Assembly: GCA_020186115.1 (NCBI GenBank)
Contig: WSYJ01000134.1
Span: forward strand, 1 to 64,000
Length of the DNA: 64,000 nt
Source of the DNA: Histomonas meleagridis
Taxonomy: Eukaryota > Parabasalia > Tritrichomonadida > Dientamoebidae
Direction: 5' to 3'
Below the pieces are notes generated by a model. It was not told the DNA's origin, did not search any database, and saw only the letters and a program-made list of their open reading frames with translations. The first letter of the stretch is position 1. Each line of letters opens with the position of its first letter. Shown here piece by piece: positions 46,210 to 57,189 of the stretch. Position numbers and translations under genes: made by a program.

Positions 46210-47580
46210 ATGAATGCGAGTGGAAAAATTGCTTTTCAGACTGTAAAAATTTCAATGAAACATCAAAAAATTTCCATTACACAAGATTACTCAACAGCTA
46301 TATTACTATGGTATGATTATCTCAGAGAATATGATTATTTCACACATATGAAACCATGGCAAATTGTAAATAGAATTCCAAGAATCAATTTACTATGTAG
46401 AAAGGCTCCCTTTATTATACTAATTCGGAGAATGAAAACAATTTTTCCAACGCTATACAATTTTATTCCACAATCTTTCATAGTACCAATTGAAGAAGAA
46501 AAATTTGAAAAGGCGTTCAAGCAATCTCATAAGAAATATATCATAAAACCTGATTGTGGCTCACTTGGTGCAGGAATTCAAATTCTTAAACCTACAGATA
46601 AATTTATTTTCAAGCATTGTCTATCCATTGCACAAGAATATATTCCATCATGTCTTATTAACAAAACCAAATTTGATCTTCGTATATATGTTCTTGTATC
46701 ATCCATCAAACCTCTTGCTATATATGTATTTCGTGATGGAATTGCACGTTTTTGTTCACAGAAGATCGGATCCGACACAATTTTTTCTCAAATTACCAAC
46801 ACAGCACTTAACCATTCTATTGATTCATCTGTCACACATACTATTAGTGCGGTTTTTGGTTTTTTAAAAAGTAAAGGGGTAAATACAGATCTCATATGGC
46901 AAAAAATAGATAACATTGCTGTTCTTACAATAGTTTCTGCTTATCCATTTCTTATAAAAGGTGTTGAAGAACAATGTAAGCCAAATTTCTATAATCGATG
47001 CTTTCAAATTCTTGGGTTTGATATTCTTTTAGATGGAAATCTTAATCCTTATCTTCTTGAAGTCAATTACAGACCTTCATTAAACGTATATTCAAAAAAA
47101 GAACTTTACGTAAAAGTGAAAATGTTATCGGCTGCAATGAAAATTGCTTTTCCATATGGAAATGAAGTACAAAATTATATTAATAATGATATTAAGAATT
47201 TCAGCGAAGAACAATGGATTGATTATTTCAATTTAAAGGTCCCTCAAAATATTAAAAATAAAATTAAAATGTGTAAATTTGGCGTAGAAAAATTTGGAGG
47301 ATTTGTTCGAGTATTTCCAGGGCAGTCAAAAGAAAATAATAAAATATACAGAAAAGTTTTGATGTACTCTTCAATAATGCCAACTTCTTTAAGACATTTT
47401 TCATTACCTACATTAATAAAACCATTAAAACATTGTCCACAAATAGATGAAATTGTTTTTGATAAACAAAAGAGCTTAAAAACAAATGTTAAAGCACAAG
47501 ATCATCATGAACATTTTTCAAGTAGAAAAAGTTCCAATGTTTTACGAATAAGAAAAGAATTGCGGAGTCAAATACAATAG
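46210..47580 (+). CDS. Tubulin-tyrosine-ligase-like (TTLL) enzyme
   Basis: A 456-residue protein with an ATP-grasp TTL domain over residues 35-330: KPDCGSLGAGIQIL (ATP-binding loop), QEYIPSCLINKTKFDLRIYV with the FDLRIY signature, IYVFRDGIARF, and GFDILLD-LNPYLLEVNYRPSL containing the Mg-binding E and N. TTLL enzymes add Glu, Gly or Tyr to tubulin tails. The domain is closest in pattern to polyglutamylase-type TTLLs. The C-terminal 120 residues are basic and may bind microtubules. Fits with the flagellar genes nearby. Confidence 0.92.
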   Translation: MNASGKIAFQTVKISMKHQKISITQDYSTAILLWYDYLREYDYFTHMKPWQIVNRIPRINLLCRKAPFIILIRRMKTIFPTLYNFIPQSFIVPIEEEKFEKAFKQSHKKYIIKPDCGSLGAGIQILKPTDKFIFKHCLSIAQEYIPSCLINKTKFDLRIYVLVSSIKPLAIYVFRDGIARFCSQKIGSDTIFSQITNTALNHSIDSSVTHTISAVFGFLKSKGVNTDLIWQKIDNIAVLTIVSAYPFLIKGVEEQCKPNFYNRCFQILGFDILLDGNLNPYLLEVNYRPSLNVYSKKELYVKVKMLSAAMKIAFPYGNEVQNYINNDIKNFSEEQWIDYFNLKVPQNIKNKIKMCKFGVEKFGGFVRVFPGQSKENNKIYRKVLMYSSIMPTSLRHFSLPTLIKPLKHCPQIDEIVFDKQKSLKTNVKAQDHHEHFSSRKSSNVLRIRKELRSQIQ

Positions 47581-47693
47581 ACAGCTGCCTTGTGATTACA
47601 CTTTTAATATGTTTTGCATGATAATTTGTTTCTAATGTAATTTGATGTAAATAAAAGTGCTTTTGTAAACGTTTTTCGTCTGTTATAAAACGT

Positions 47694-48551
47694 ATGAAAA
47701 ACAAAGATAACGATTATCAATCATCACTAACTAAAGTTTCGAAAACTCCTTCTTCGGGATCTATTGAAAATATGTTTAACATGGCTCAGGTTCTTCTAAA
47801 AAAGAAAATATATGATCAAGCTATTGAAAAATTTATCAATGTTTGTCAGTCAACAGAAGACATAATATCTCTTAATCCTGGCTCAAGGATAGAAATCAGT
47901 TGGACTGTATTATCATTAGGCTATATTAGTGATATATATTTTGATCTCAAAGATTATAACAAATCCCTACTATTTCGCAATGCACAAAACTCGTTTCTTG
48001 AATATATTCAAAAGCTTCAAAACAGTGGGAAGAATTTAGATGCAGAAGAAGAAGATAATGATGATGAAAAAGATTTAATTGAAGTTGCTTCAATTTCTTA
48101 CACGTACAAAAAACTTTTCGAAGAGGTTCACAAAGCAATTGACGCTCCATGTAAGCCACCTCCTGAAGATCCAGAAGAACTCAGGAAGAAGATAATGGAT
48201 GCACAAAAAAAAGCCGAAGAAGAAAAAATCGAGAACGCAATTAAATTATTAAATGATGCTTCTAAAGCTCGTGAGGATAGACTTAAGAATTCCTTTTGGA
48301 GAAGGAATCTTCAACGGATGATTGATCATCCATTCATTATTGTTCTGGTAATCATTGCTATTTCTGTTGTACTCGTTATATATTCGCAACGACCTTTGAA
48401 AGATACATTTAAAAAACCAATTGATGGGAAAACATCCTTAGAAAAATTGGAAAAAATGATTAGGGAATTAGAGAAAAGGAAAACTAAAGAGGCTAATGAG
48501 AATCCTAAAAAGTTTAGGTCGAATTTCAAAAAGAAAAAAATTGAACTATAA
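47694..48551 (+). CDS. TPR-like, tail-anchored membrane protein
   Basis: A 285-residue protein. An N-terminal TPR-like region (MAQVLLKKKIYDQAIEKFIN, SLGYISDIYFDLKDYNKSL) is followed by an acidic stretch, a coiled coil and one membrane helix near residues 218-236 (FIIVLVIIAISVVLVIY). A roughly 50-residue basic tail ends the protein. The arrangement suits a receptor or tethering protein in the ER or hydrogenosome membrane, for example a TPR chaperone receptor. Not recognised as a named family. 113 bp downstream of the TTLL gene, same strand. Confidence 0.7.
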   Translation: MKNKDNDYQSSLTKVSKTPSSGSIENMFNMAQVLLKKKIYDQAIEKFINVCQSTEDIISLNPGSRIEISWTVLSLGYISDIYFDLKDYNKSLLFRNAQNSFLEYIQKLQNSGKNLDAEEEDNDDEKDLIEVASISYTYKKLFEEVHKAIDAPCKPPPEDPEELRKKIMDAQKKAEEEKIENAIKLLNDASKAREDRLKNSFWRRNLQRMIDHPFIIVLVIIAISVVLVIYSQRPLKDTFKKPIDGKTSLEKLEKMIRELEKRKTKEANENPKKFRSNFKKKKIEL

Positions 48552-49293
48552 AAAAAATGTTTTCAACTACACTTCACTATTTTACAAAAAGTGCTAATTT
48601 GAGTAAACTATTTAAATACCAATTTTGAAAAAAGTGACAAAGCCCCCCGAACAAATATTTTGAGATTTTAAATAAAGAAATGAAACAGACGGATTTTGTT
48701 TTTTTAGCTATAATTAGGGTTTTCCGTAATGTTTATTTATTTTTCTTTTTAGTTGTTAATACACTGCTATGAAAAACCTGAAGTATTACAATTTGGAATA
48801 ATTTACTCGATACTATTGCATTATTCAAAAAGTACATATTTAATAGTATATATTTGATAAATTTTATTTAGATTTAAATTGGTATTTTTCGCATGCTAAT
48901 GATAATTATCGATTTTCTTTTCATATTTTAATTGATAAATTTTTTTGGGGGGACGAAACATATGTTAAAATTTCTATTTGCTAACAAACTATATAAAAAG
49001 TTATGATTTATTCTCATTTTTGATTGTATGTCTACATGTTCAATGTATTTATTTATATATAAAAAAATATCTTACTTTATTTTAATCTTTACTACATGAG
49101 TTCGATTTTTATTAATAAGCATAAAAAGAACAATTTCCATTGATTTATGTAGATTAAATTTTTTATAAGCGAACTTGATTATATTACATGAAACATATAA
49201 TTTTGAAATGATATAACCAAAAAAATGTTCTGTGTTCATTTATTTTTATAAAATTTGTTGTTTACATTAAAAATAATTACGATCTAAATAAAT
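48552..49293. other. AT-rich intergenic DNA
   Basis: 742 bp without a gene. Contains one GGGGGG run near 48,950 and many T-rich tracts. Confidence 0.4.
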
Positions 49294-51059
49294 TCATTTT
49301 GATAGCAATAATTTTAGTTTTGTTTTTCTTGAAATGTTATTTGTTTGCGTGGATACATCAATTTTTATTTTATCTGAATTTTTGTTCTCGTTTACATCGC
49401 AAACATGAAATTTAAATTCGTTTTGGGGTTGCTCGTATGAGATTGGTGTAAAATTTGGTAAAAAGGTTGTGTAGTCTTTAATGTCATTTTCTGATCCATA
49501 TAACCAGTTAATTGTTACAGAACCTTTTTCACGAAGTAAATTTACTATTTCTGTATAACCTTTTGAATATGCATAATCATATGCTGATTTAAATATGTTG
49601 AATAATTCCCAAATAGTATATTTTAACAAAAAATTATCAAAATCAATGCTAAATTAAAAAATCAAATTGCATAATATTAAAACAAATGCTAAATAAAAGC
49701 AATAAACATTTTTAACATCAATATCAATTCCTACTTGTGCAAGAAGTACTTTAACGATTTGTATGTTACCAGATTTACATGCCAATATAAGTGCTGTATC
49801 AAATCATTCAAATAATTTTCAAATATTATTTATAAAATTATCAATAAAAGAAACTCCAAATACTTTACTTAAATATACCTAGCGTTGATATCAATTTCTT
49901 TATTCTTTAAAATATATTTAATAAGTTCCAAATTTTCTGATTTCGTAGAGCTAATCAAGAGATTTTTTGGTATTCGATTTGTTTGAAGAAAATATTTAAC
50001 AAGATATATATTTCCGTTTTTTGCTGGTTCATTTATAATGTTATCATTTATTTTCATACCCACACCTTCTAAAAATAAAAGAATTTCATAATTATTACAT
50101 CTTACACACTTCTCTCCTAATTCTTCTAAATTATTAATTTTTCCAATTTTATTTTCATAAAGATATTTAAAGATATCATTTCGATGAAACATAATTGCTG
50201 CTTCATATGCATTTTCAAATGATGAATGATTTTGTTCACATAAATGAATAATTTCTTCATTTCCACCTGCAACTGCATATTTACCTGTGTTATTTACATT
50301 CGCATTATTCATAAGTAAATATCTAAAACATTTAACTGAAGAAAAAAATGCTGCATAATCAATTAATGTAACATTTTCTTGATTAACAAATGAACATCTT
50401 TCATAAAGTGATTTTTCAATTGTTTGATTAAAATCAAAATTTGTTTGTGATGATATTTCTTGAAGTTTTTCTATTTCATCGTTTCGAATTATTTTTGCTA
50501 TTTCATTTGGATTATGTCCTTCTTTAATATATTTCTTATGAAGTTCAAAATCATTTTTCGAAAGTTCTTCATAAGTTTTATTAGTATGCCTTAAATTCCA
50601 ACGATTAATTATATTGTAATGCATAAAGTAATCTGATTCCATATTTTTTATGATATTTTTATTAATTACATTTCGATTTATCATTTTTTCTAATAAATAA
50701 TGTGACTCTCCACCGCCGGTGCGCATTCGAATGTATTTACTGAAAACTTCAATAATTTTTGGATTGTTTTCATTTATTTCTAAACCTTTTGTTTGTATTG
50801 CTTCTAAATAATCAATGTACATGTCACCTGAATTCCATTGTGCACAAAATGAAGAATAAACTAACTGACTAATAATTACAATAAATGAGTACGGAAAATT
50901 AAAATCATATAATTTTATTGTTTGGTCAATTGCATGATTAAAGTTTTCTTTTGATAAATTAATTATGATTTGTTTAAGATTAATGAGAAGTTTAATATTG
51001 GTATCGTGAGGTTCATTTCCTTCCCCATTTTTTTTAGGATTTATTTCGCCGTTTGACAT
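49294..51059 (-). CDS. Ankyrin-repeat gene B (several coding blocks)
   Basis: The first block (49,869-51,059) has the same helical N-terminal region and ankyrin units as gene A (NVTLIDYAAFFSSVKCFRYL, LELIKYILKNKEIDINAR). Two further blocks follow after AT-rich spacers: a unit at about 49,705-49,800 (ALILACKSGNIQIVKVLLA) and a final unit with a unique C-terminal tail (49,294-49,590, ending KTKLKLLLSK). Spacers resemble those in gene A, with ATAATATTTGAAAATTATT-like cores. The first spacer begins GGTATATTT. If the spacers are introns this is one intact gene of roughly 550 residues; if not, it is a pseudogene. No insertions. Confidence 0.65.
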
Positions 51060-51150
51060 TGTGCATAACCTTCAACAAACGGCTACTTCTATACACTTTT
51101 GTTTACATTTGCAAATCACATGTCTTCAAGTACGTTATCAATTCACAAAA

Positions 51151-53808
51151 ATGAGCAATAGCGATCCAAATATCGAAGAAGAAGATTTTAATGATGAATT
51201 TGATGGCGAAGAAGAAGAATTTGAGGATGACAATGAAGTTAGTACTCTTCCTCCAGATCATCCCTTATTGAAAAAAATCCAAGCTGATCTCAAGAAACAA
51301 TTAGATACCATGTATGATACCATTGAAGTTGCTCTTCGTGAAAAAAATGCTGAACGTGAAAAATATTCCACTGAACGTGAGCAAGTTGGTGTTGAGTTAT
51401 ATTCAATCCAACAAACTCTAGCCAAACTTCAAAATACATTATCAGCGCAAAACGAAAAGAAGATGCAAACAGAAACGGAACGACATGAACAAGAATCCAA
51501 GCTTCAAGAAGCACGTCAAACTCTTGAAACCAGCAAACAAGAATTAACACAACGTACCAAAGAATATGAACAAAATCGCCGCGAACTTGAGAAACTTAAT
51601 GAAGTTATAATTGCACTTGAACAGCATAATCAAGAAATAAAGAATCAAGTTGCAGTCACACGACGTGAAACATATAAAGCAGAACAAAGCGCATCAGAAA
51701 CAGAAGTATCTAAACAAGAACAAGATCTATACATAGACAAACTTACACATCAAATCCATGACATTACGGCTGATTTAGGAACCATTGAAGCGCAAATCAT
51801 CGCGCAACGAAATGAAACCAAAACTGCGCGTGATGCATTACTTCAAGCATCATTAGAAATGGAAAAGATAAATTTCGAACGAAATCATTTAATACAAGAT
51901 TGGAATTCCTCATTAATAAGTGTCAAGAAACGCATCGAAACACTGAACGAGATTGAAGAAGCTGCGAAAAAACAAGAAGAAGAAATTCGATCACTTGATA
52001 ATGAAAACGAAGGACTTAAAATCCAAATCCAAAATCAACATGATATCTCTGAGAAAAACCAAATTTTAATGAATAAGATAACTTCTCGTTTAGGTTTTAT
52101 TAAGAATAAAATCGAAGAAGTTAATAATGAACGTGAAAAACTTCAAGAACAACTTAATCAACTTTATACACTTACACAAGAAAAAGAAAATTTAATCTCG
52201 AAGTTACTCATTGATCGAAACAATGCGAATTATTTATTTAAACAATCATTAAAAGGCACTAATGAAATTAGTAATAAAATTCATCAAATTGAAGATAAAA
52301 TTATTGAACATGTAACAAACCAAACGAATTTAAAGAAAGAAGCTGTTTCAGCACAAAACGCGGTCGAAAAAGTCCGTGAAGAAATACATTCCAAAGAAAA
52401 GGAATTAATAAAACTTCAAAACGAAGTCGTTCGCTTAAGAATCGATAAATTAAATATCAAAAGTCAAAGTGAAAAACTTCAAAATGGATTAAAAGAAATT
52501 ATTGATGAACTTAAAGAGAAAGACAATTTAATCAATCAATATGAGTTACAAATACATCGTAATAACTTTGATATTGAGAAACGTCAAAGTGAAGTTGATA
52601 AATTAAATCGTAAATATGAAGCGCTTAAAGCACAACAAAATGGTGAAGAATATTCACCATTAGAACGAAAGATTCGTGTTTTGCAAGGGAAAATAGAACA
52701 AACAGATATCGATTCACAAGAGAATCAAGCGATATGGCTCAAGAAACAAGCTGAACTTGTCTCATTAGAACATCAATGTGAGAATTTACAAGAGAAGAAC
52801 AATATAACAACTGCACATATCGCAGTATTAACACGTAAAAGAGATCGAACATTAAATCAATTAAAGAATACCGAAAAAGAAATTAATAAATTACAAGTTC
52901 AAACACATCAACTTCAACGTGAAATTTCACGATTAGGACAAAAGTTATCACAAAACAGTGATAGTGGAAATGTATTACTTGAAGGTAATATACATTATGA
53001 AGCCGAAATATTAGAAAACCTTAAAATTAAAGAAGAAGAAGCAGCACAAATCACAATGAAGATCGAAGAAATTGTTAATAATCGAGAACAACTTGCTGAT
53101 GATTTAATGGAAACAGAAAAACAAATAATGTTAATCGAAAAGAAACTTGTTTTAGCTAAAGAAATGAAAGAAGCACTTGACCCTAATTATGGGTCAAATG
53201 AAATTAAGTCAATGAAGAAAGAAATCTCTCGAATGGAAGTTCGATTAAAGCAAATTAAAAAGCAACAACAAGTTATAGTACAAGAAATGGAATACGCGTT
53301 AAAAAGAAGAGAAACTATAGCTACAAGAGGAGCAATTAAGAAGCGAATGATAACTAATAATAAGTCGAAAGATGATAATTATTCATTAGGTATCAATGAA
53401 CTAAAGAAAGAAATCAAAAAAATTAATAACGAAACTTTGAAATTCGATAATATGATCAAAGAAAATATATCAAATAAAAATGAATTAAATAATGAATTAC
53501 AACAAATTACAAATATTTATAACGAAATTAAACTGAAAAAAGATCAATACGAATTAACGCTAAATAACGAAGAAAGAAAAAAGAAAATCGATAAGTTTAA
53601 GTTGGAAACATTGCAAGAAAAAACGAGACTCATACAGAATAATACAATAAAAGGAAGAATTAAAACAAAAGAAGGATTCGAAAGGAAAATGGATGAGTTA
53701 AATAGCCAAGAAAAGAAATTGGAGGACTTAATACAGGTAATACAAAACGATTTCCCTTATTTGGAATCAACGTTCCAAAGCGTAAAGGATAAATTTGAAA
53801 TTGTTTAA
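51151..53808 (+). CDS. CCDC40: CCDC40 homolog, axonemal molecular ruler
   Basis: The ATG at 51,151 (MSNSDPNIEEED) follows an out-of-place upstream extension; 885 residues, almost all coiled coil after an acidic N-terminus. Diagnostic blocks: LPPDHPLLKKIQADLKKQL, EREQVGVELYSIQQTLAKLQ and FERNHLIQDWNSSLISVKKR, which are the conserved segments of CCDC40/FAP172. With CCDC39 it forms the 96-nm ruler of motile flagella that places inner dynein arms and the nexin-dynein regulatory complex. Length is close to other protist homologs. Divergent from ankyrin gene B. A strong marker of a motile flagellum. Confidence 0.85.
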   Translation: MSNSDPNIEEEDFNDEFDGEEEEFEDDNEVSTLPPDHPLLKKIQADLKKQLDTMYDTIEVALREKNAEREKYSTEREQVGVELYSIQQTLAKLQNTLSAQNEKKMQTETERHEQESKLQEARQTLETSKQELTQRTKEYEQNRRELEKLNEVIIALEQHNQEIKNQVAVTRRETYKAEQSASETEVSKQEQDLYIDKLTHQIHDITADLGTIEAQIIAQRNETKTARDALLQASLEMEKINFERNHLIQDWNSSLISVKKRIETLNEIEEAAKKQEEEIRSLDNENEGLKIQIQNQHDISEKNQILMNKITSRLGFIKNKIEEVNNEREKLQEQLNQLYTLTQEKENLISKLLIDRNNANYLFKQSLKGTNEISNKIHQIEDKIIEHVTNQTNLKKEAVSAQNAVEKVREEIHSKEKELIKLQNEVVRLRIDKLNIKSQSEKLQNGLKEIIDELKEKDNLINQYELQIHRNNFDIEKRQSEVDKLNRKYEALKAQQNGEEYSPLERKIRVLQGKIEQTDIDSQENQAIWLKKQAELVSLEHQCENLQEKNNITTAHIAVLTRKRDRTLNQLKNTEKEINKLQVQTHQLQREISRLGQKLSQNSDSGNVLLEGNIHYEAEILENLKIKEEEAAQITMKIEEIVNNREQLADDLMETEKQIMLIEKKLVLAKEMKEALDPNYGSNEIKSMKKEISRMEVRLKQIKKQQQVIVQEMEYALKRRETIATRGAIKKRMITNNKSKDDNYSLGINELKKEIKKINNETLKFDNMIKENISNKNELNNELQQITNIYNEIKLKKDQYELTLNNEERKKKIDKFKLETLQEKTRLIQNNTIKGRIKTKEGFERKMDELNSQEKKLEDLIQVIQNDFPYLESTFQSVKDKFEIV

Positions 53809-54168
53809 TAAATATAAATTCGTTTTTGTGAAATTAATTTTAGATAATTTAGATATAACTCTTAAAAAATACATTTTTCCAATTGAAAACATTAATATCA
53901 GAACATAATTAATAAAGTTTATCACCCTTATAAAACTGCAATATTTAATCTTTCTTAACTTGCTGTAATTACAGCTCTGATCTTATCAAACATTTATCGT
54001 GAATTGTTTATTGAAAAATTCAAATGTTTTCATTCAAAAAAATGCCACAAAAGGAGATTTACGATAGAGCTTTTTGAGCACAAATTCAGAGGAGGGTGGT
54101 CTTTTCCAAGCGGCGGTTTTCGTCTTTGATGACGTGCCGAAAAAACTGTCGGGGTTAAATCTTAGGTG
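53809..54168. other. Intergenic DNA
   Basis: No gene. Ends with a CGGCGGTTTT box at 54,111-54,120, 49 bp before the ATG at 54,169, a weaker form of the host promoter box. Confidence 0.4.
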
Positions 54169-54870
54169 ATGAAAGTCCACCTGAGGATTGAATACACAGA
54201 AAACATCAGAATCAGAGACATCCCCGGGTGTAATGCCATGCTCGTTAAGTTTCACCTAGGAAGCCCTGAACCTTTCAAGGTGACAAAAAAATGCAAAAAT
54301 GATCCAGTCAATTTTCCAAAAGATATTCTTTCACTTTCACTTAAAGGTATTGACTATGAGAAAGAAATTATTGTTATAGAATTAGTAGCCATATTTGATG
54401 AGAAAAAAGAAGAAGAAATTGCTTTTATGATTTTTCCACTGAAGATATGCGAATATGATAAAGAGGTGTCCGGGAAATTTAAGTTGTCTCCAATAGGAGA
54501 TGTTGACTTTAGAGGATTTCCTAAAATGAAAATTTCTATTCACATTGGAAAGAAAGCATTTTCAAAGTGCACCCCAATGCCAGTTCCATTACAAACATTA
54601 AGTGCCTTTGGGGCAGAGTTAAATGTACATAAATTACAATTACCTTATTTAAATAAGCTAAATAGCACTTCATCTTCAGAGCATTCTACTAGGAACAGAA
54701 GAGTCACAATAAGCAGCGTAGAAAGAAATCCAGCTCTGATTCAAACAAAGATTGAGGAGGCAATGGTAAAAGCTCCGAGAGAATTGCTGAAATGCTTCGA
54801 AGACCCGGAATTTATTCACAGATGTCTTTACTACTATGGTGTTAAAGGGGACACGCATGTGCGTGCTTAA
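54169..54870 (+). CDS. Parabasalid-type protein with C2-like core, paralog 1
   Basis: The ATG at 54,169 (MKVHLRIEYTENIRIRDIPG) gives 233 residues. The first 140 are beta-rich and may form a C2-like sandwich (LPLKICEYDKEVSGKF-type strands). A Ser/Thr/Arg linker follows, and the C-terminal helix ends DPEFIHRCLYYYGVKGDTH. The paralog at 58.4 kb shares the core order, the HIGKKxF block and the DPEFIHRCLxxxGxxxDTH tail. No catalytic residues recognised. A lineage-specific cytoplasmic family is likely; function unknown. Confidence 0.7.
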   Translation: MKVHLRIEYTENIRIRDIPGCNAMLVKFHLGSPEPFKVTKKCKNDPVNFPKDILSLSLKGIDYEKEIIVIELVAIFDEKKEEEIAFMIFPLKICEYDKEVSGKFKLSPIGDVDFRGFPKMKISIHIGKKAFSKCTPMPVPLQTLSAFGAELNVHKLQLPYLNKLNSTSSSEHSTRNRRVTISSVERNPALIQTKIEEAMVKAPRELLKCFEDPEFIHRCLYYYGVKGDTHVRA

Positions 54871-55005
54871 TAATCAAATATATTTGAAATTTTAAAAATG
54901 ATAATTTGCTGTTTTTTGTTATTTTACTTTTTAGCAAATTCTTTTAAACTCATCTGAATATTTGATAGATACTTATAAAAAAAATTAAATATAAAATAAA
55001 AAATT

Positions 55006-55012
55006 AAAAAAA
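55006..55012 (-). terminator. Pol III T-run after tRNA-His
   Basis: Seven T on the transcribed-sense minus strand, one base after the tRNA 3' end. Confidence 0.8.
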
Positions 55013-55013
55013 T

Positions 55014-55085
55014 TGGGTGAACCGTGAATCGAACACGGATCTATTGAGCCACAATCAACAATACTAACCACTATACCATTCACCC
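55014..55085 (-). tRNA. tRNA-His: tRNA-His (GTG)
   Basis: Full cloverleaf on the minus strand: acceptor GGGTGAA pairing TTCACCC, a D-arm with TAGTGGTTAGT, anticodon loop TTGTGGC (anticodon GTG) on a 5-bp stem, and T-arm CCGTG-TTCGATT-CACGG. A-box- and B-box-like segments are present. The discriminator is A73, usual for eukaryotic tRNA-His, and the preceding base is G. A T7 run follows (complement of 55,006-55,012), a standard pol III terminator. No intron. Confidence 0.96.
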
Positions 55086-55339
55086 CTTCGATTATTAGAA
55101 AAATAAATACTATTATAGCATATATTAAACATATCGAAAGCTTAATTTTAATATACTTCAGTAATTTTGTAATATGTTTTATTTAAATAAATGTCTTACT
55201 TAAAATATGCTTTCTTTGAAAAGAGTTTAAAAATTTACAAAGAATGTTGTTTGTTTATTTTCACTGTAGAACTTGAGATCAAGATCTTAAAAAAAAAGAT
55301 ATTAACGTATTTTTAAAAATACGTAACAAAAAAACTTGA

Positions 55340-56773
55340 ATGGTTGATCCTCTCTATAGATCTTTAAATTTTTTGCGTCTAAGGAATTACACTAAATGCG
55401 CTGAAGCATGTAAATCTATTTCATCAAAAAAGCAAAAAGAAAAATGGTATATTATTTGCAAAGCTAGAATAGAAGAAAGCTGGACAGATTTTACCGAACC
55501 AGACGAACTACCTGCGTCTGACTATATTTTCGATGAAAATCTTATTTCAGAATTACCACGTCCAGGAACATCACTTCAATCAACACGATCAACACGAGGA
55601 AATCTACCCATATCTTCAAATGGCAAACCCATTACAGGATATTCTCATTCACGTAATATTAACACATCACTAGGCTTAACACCTACCACATCCTCTACTT
55701 CACATTTTTCGCGATTAGCTACTGCCTCACTTTCATTTAATGGCGATGAACCAGATGTTACCTCCATCAATGTTATACAAATTTCCAAGCATCCTTTTCT
55801 TTCCCGAATTCTCATGGATTATTTATTATATCGTTTACGCGATCCAATTCGTTCCATTAGCATTGCTTCTGAATGTACCAAAGCCAATTTATATGAAGAC
55901 TGGTGGTGGAAGCAACGTCTTGGCCGATGTTATTATTTAGTAAATTTATATACTGAATCCGAATCCCAATTTTTATCATCACTCCGCATCACTCCGAACA
56001 TTAATACTCGTCTTGAGCTTTGCAAACTTTATTATCGCCTTAACCAACCTCTTAAATCACTGAACGAAATTGATGAAGGGATCGAACAATTTCCTCAAGA
56101 AATCAAATTCTTGTTATGGAAAGCGCGCCTACTGAATGATTTAAACAACACCAGTGATTCACGAGACATATGGAAAAAAGTTTTATCGATTGATCCTACA
56201 AATGTCGAAGCGATTTCATCACTCGGATACTTAACGTTCTACGAAGATCAGCCCGAAACATCTTTTGTCTTTTATAATTATCTACGAAAAATCGGAATAA
56301 GTAATTACATTTTATTTAACAACATTGCGATGTCTGCACTTTCATCGGGAAACTATGACATCGTTGGCCCGGCGATCGTTAACGCGTTGGTACTTACGGA
56401 AAGCCAAGAACAAAAGGCTGATGTATGGTATAATATTTCGCACGTGGCAATGAATAGTGGCGACTTGAATTTGATGCAACAGGCACTAGAAATTGCTACT
56501 GCATTATCACCAAATACTTCGGCTGAGGCTTTTAATAACTTGGGGCTACTGGAAATTAAAAGAAGAAATGTACAAAGAAGTTTGGCTGCGTTTAGGGCTG
56601 CAATTGAAGCAAACCCAAATATGCATGAAGCATGGTTTAATATTGCTTTGGTTTATCAAAGAATAGGGCAAATGCAAGAGGCATATTACGCAGCTAAAAT
56701 GGCAGTGAAATTATGTCCACAATTACTTGATGCTGTAGAATTGGAAAATTCAATTAAGGATAAATTGAGATAA
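55340..56773 (+). CDS. BBS8: BBS8/TTC8 homolog, BBSome subunit
   Basis: A 477-residue protein. The N-terminus has DPLYRSLNFLRLRNYTKCAE and the variable Ser/Thr/Arg stretch with RPGTSLQ and PITGYSHSR, both typical of BBS8. DEP/TPR repeats fill residues 170-470 (DWWWKQRLGRCYYLVNLY, AFNNLGLLEIKRRNVQRSL). BBS8 is a scaffold subunit of the BBSome, which moves membrane proteins in flagella. Length is close to human TTC8. A perfect AACGTATTTTTAAAAATACGT-type palindrome lies 15-37 bp before the ATG. Confidence 0.9.
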   Translation: MVDPLYRSLNFLRLRNYTKCAEACKSISSKKQKEKWYIICKARIEESWTDFTEPDELPASDYIFDENLISELPRPGTSLQSTRSTRGNLPISSNGKPITGYSHSRNINTSLGLTPTTSSTSHFSRLATASLSFNGDEPDVTSINVIQISKHPFLSRILMDYLLYRLRDPIRSISIASECTKANLYEDWWWKQRLGRCYYLVNLYTESESQFLSSLRITPNINTRLELCKLYYRLNQPLKSLNEIDEGIEQFPQEIKFLLWKARLLNDLNNTSDSRDIWKKVLSIDPTNVEAISSLGYLTFYEDQPETSFVFYNYLRKIGISNYILFNNIAMSALSSGNYDIVGPAIVNALVLTESQEQKADVWYNISHVAMNSGDLNLMQQALEIATALSPNTSAEAFNNLGLLEIKRRNVQRSLAAFRAAIEANPNMHEAWFNIALVYQRIGQMQEAYYAAKMAVKLCPQLLDAVELENSIKDKLR

Positions 56774-57189
56774 GCTTGTTTGTTGTTATGTAAAAATAAA
56801 GCGATGTTTTCGTGTTGTTTGGAAATTGAACTAATTAAAAGTTTTAAAGATTATTAAATTTGTGAAAAAAATTGTTTTGTAAGCGAGATTTATTTGTAGC
56901 TAGGATTGAAAGGTTTTGTACGCTGCTATGCATTAAGCTACAACATGTGTATGCGAGTTCCTCCAAGAGGTTAAAGATGCTTCAGTAAATCTCTAACCGT
57001 TTACGATTGTCAGTTTGACTGAATTCTGCTTTTAAATCATACAATTAACTCACAAAAACTTAAAACAAATAACAAATAAATATTTTCTAGCATATACATA
57101 ATATTTTAGGATAACTCCAAATGAACATTATAGGAAAATATTTATTTTATATATGTTATTATTTATTTCAGAAAATAACTCTTTAATAC
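56774..57189. other. Intergenic DNA with small stem-loops
   Basis: GGTTAAAGAT and ATCTCTAACC (about 56,970-57,000) and CCTCCAAGAGG can form small hairpins, and AACCGTTTA follows at about 56,996. No tRNA cloverleaf or other RNA gene could be built. No protein gene. Confidence 0.35.

Noticed and set aside
56941-57005. A tRNA or other structured RNA in the spacer after BBS8
   Set aside because: Only small unrelated hairpins can be drawn; no T-arm, anticodon arm or pol III terminator.
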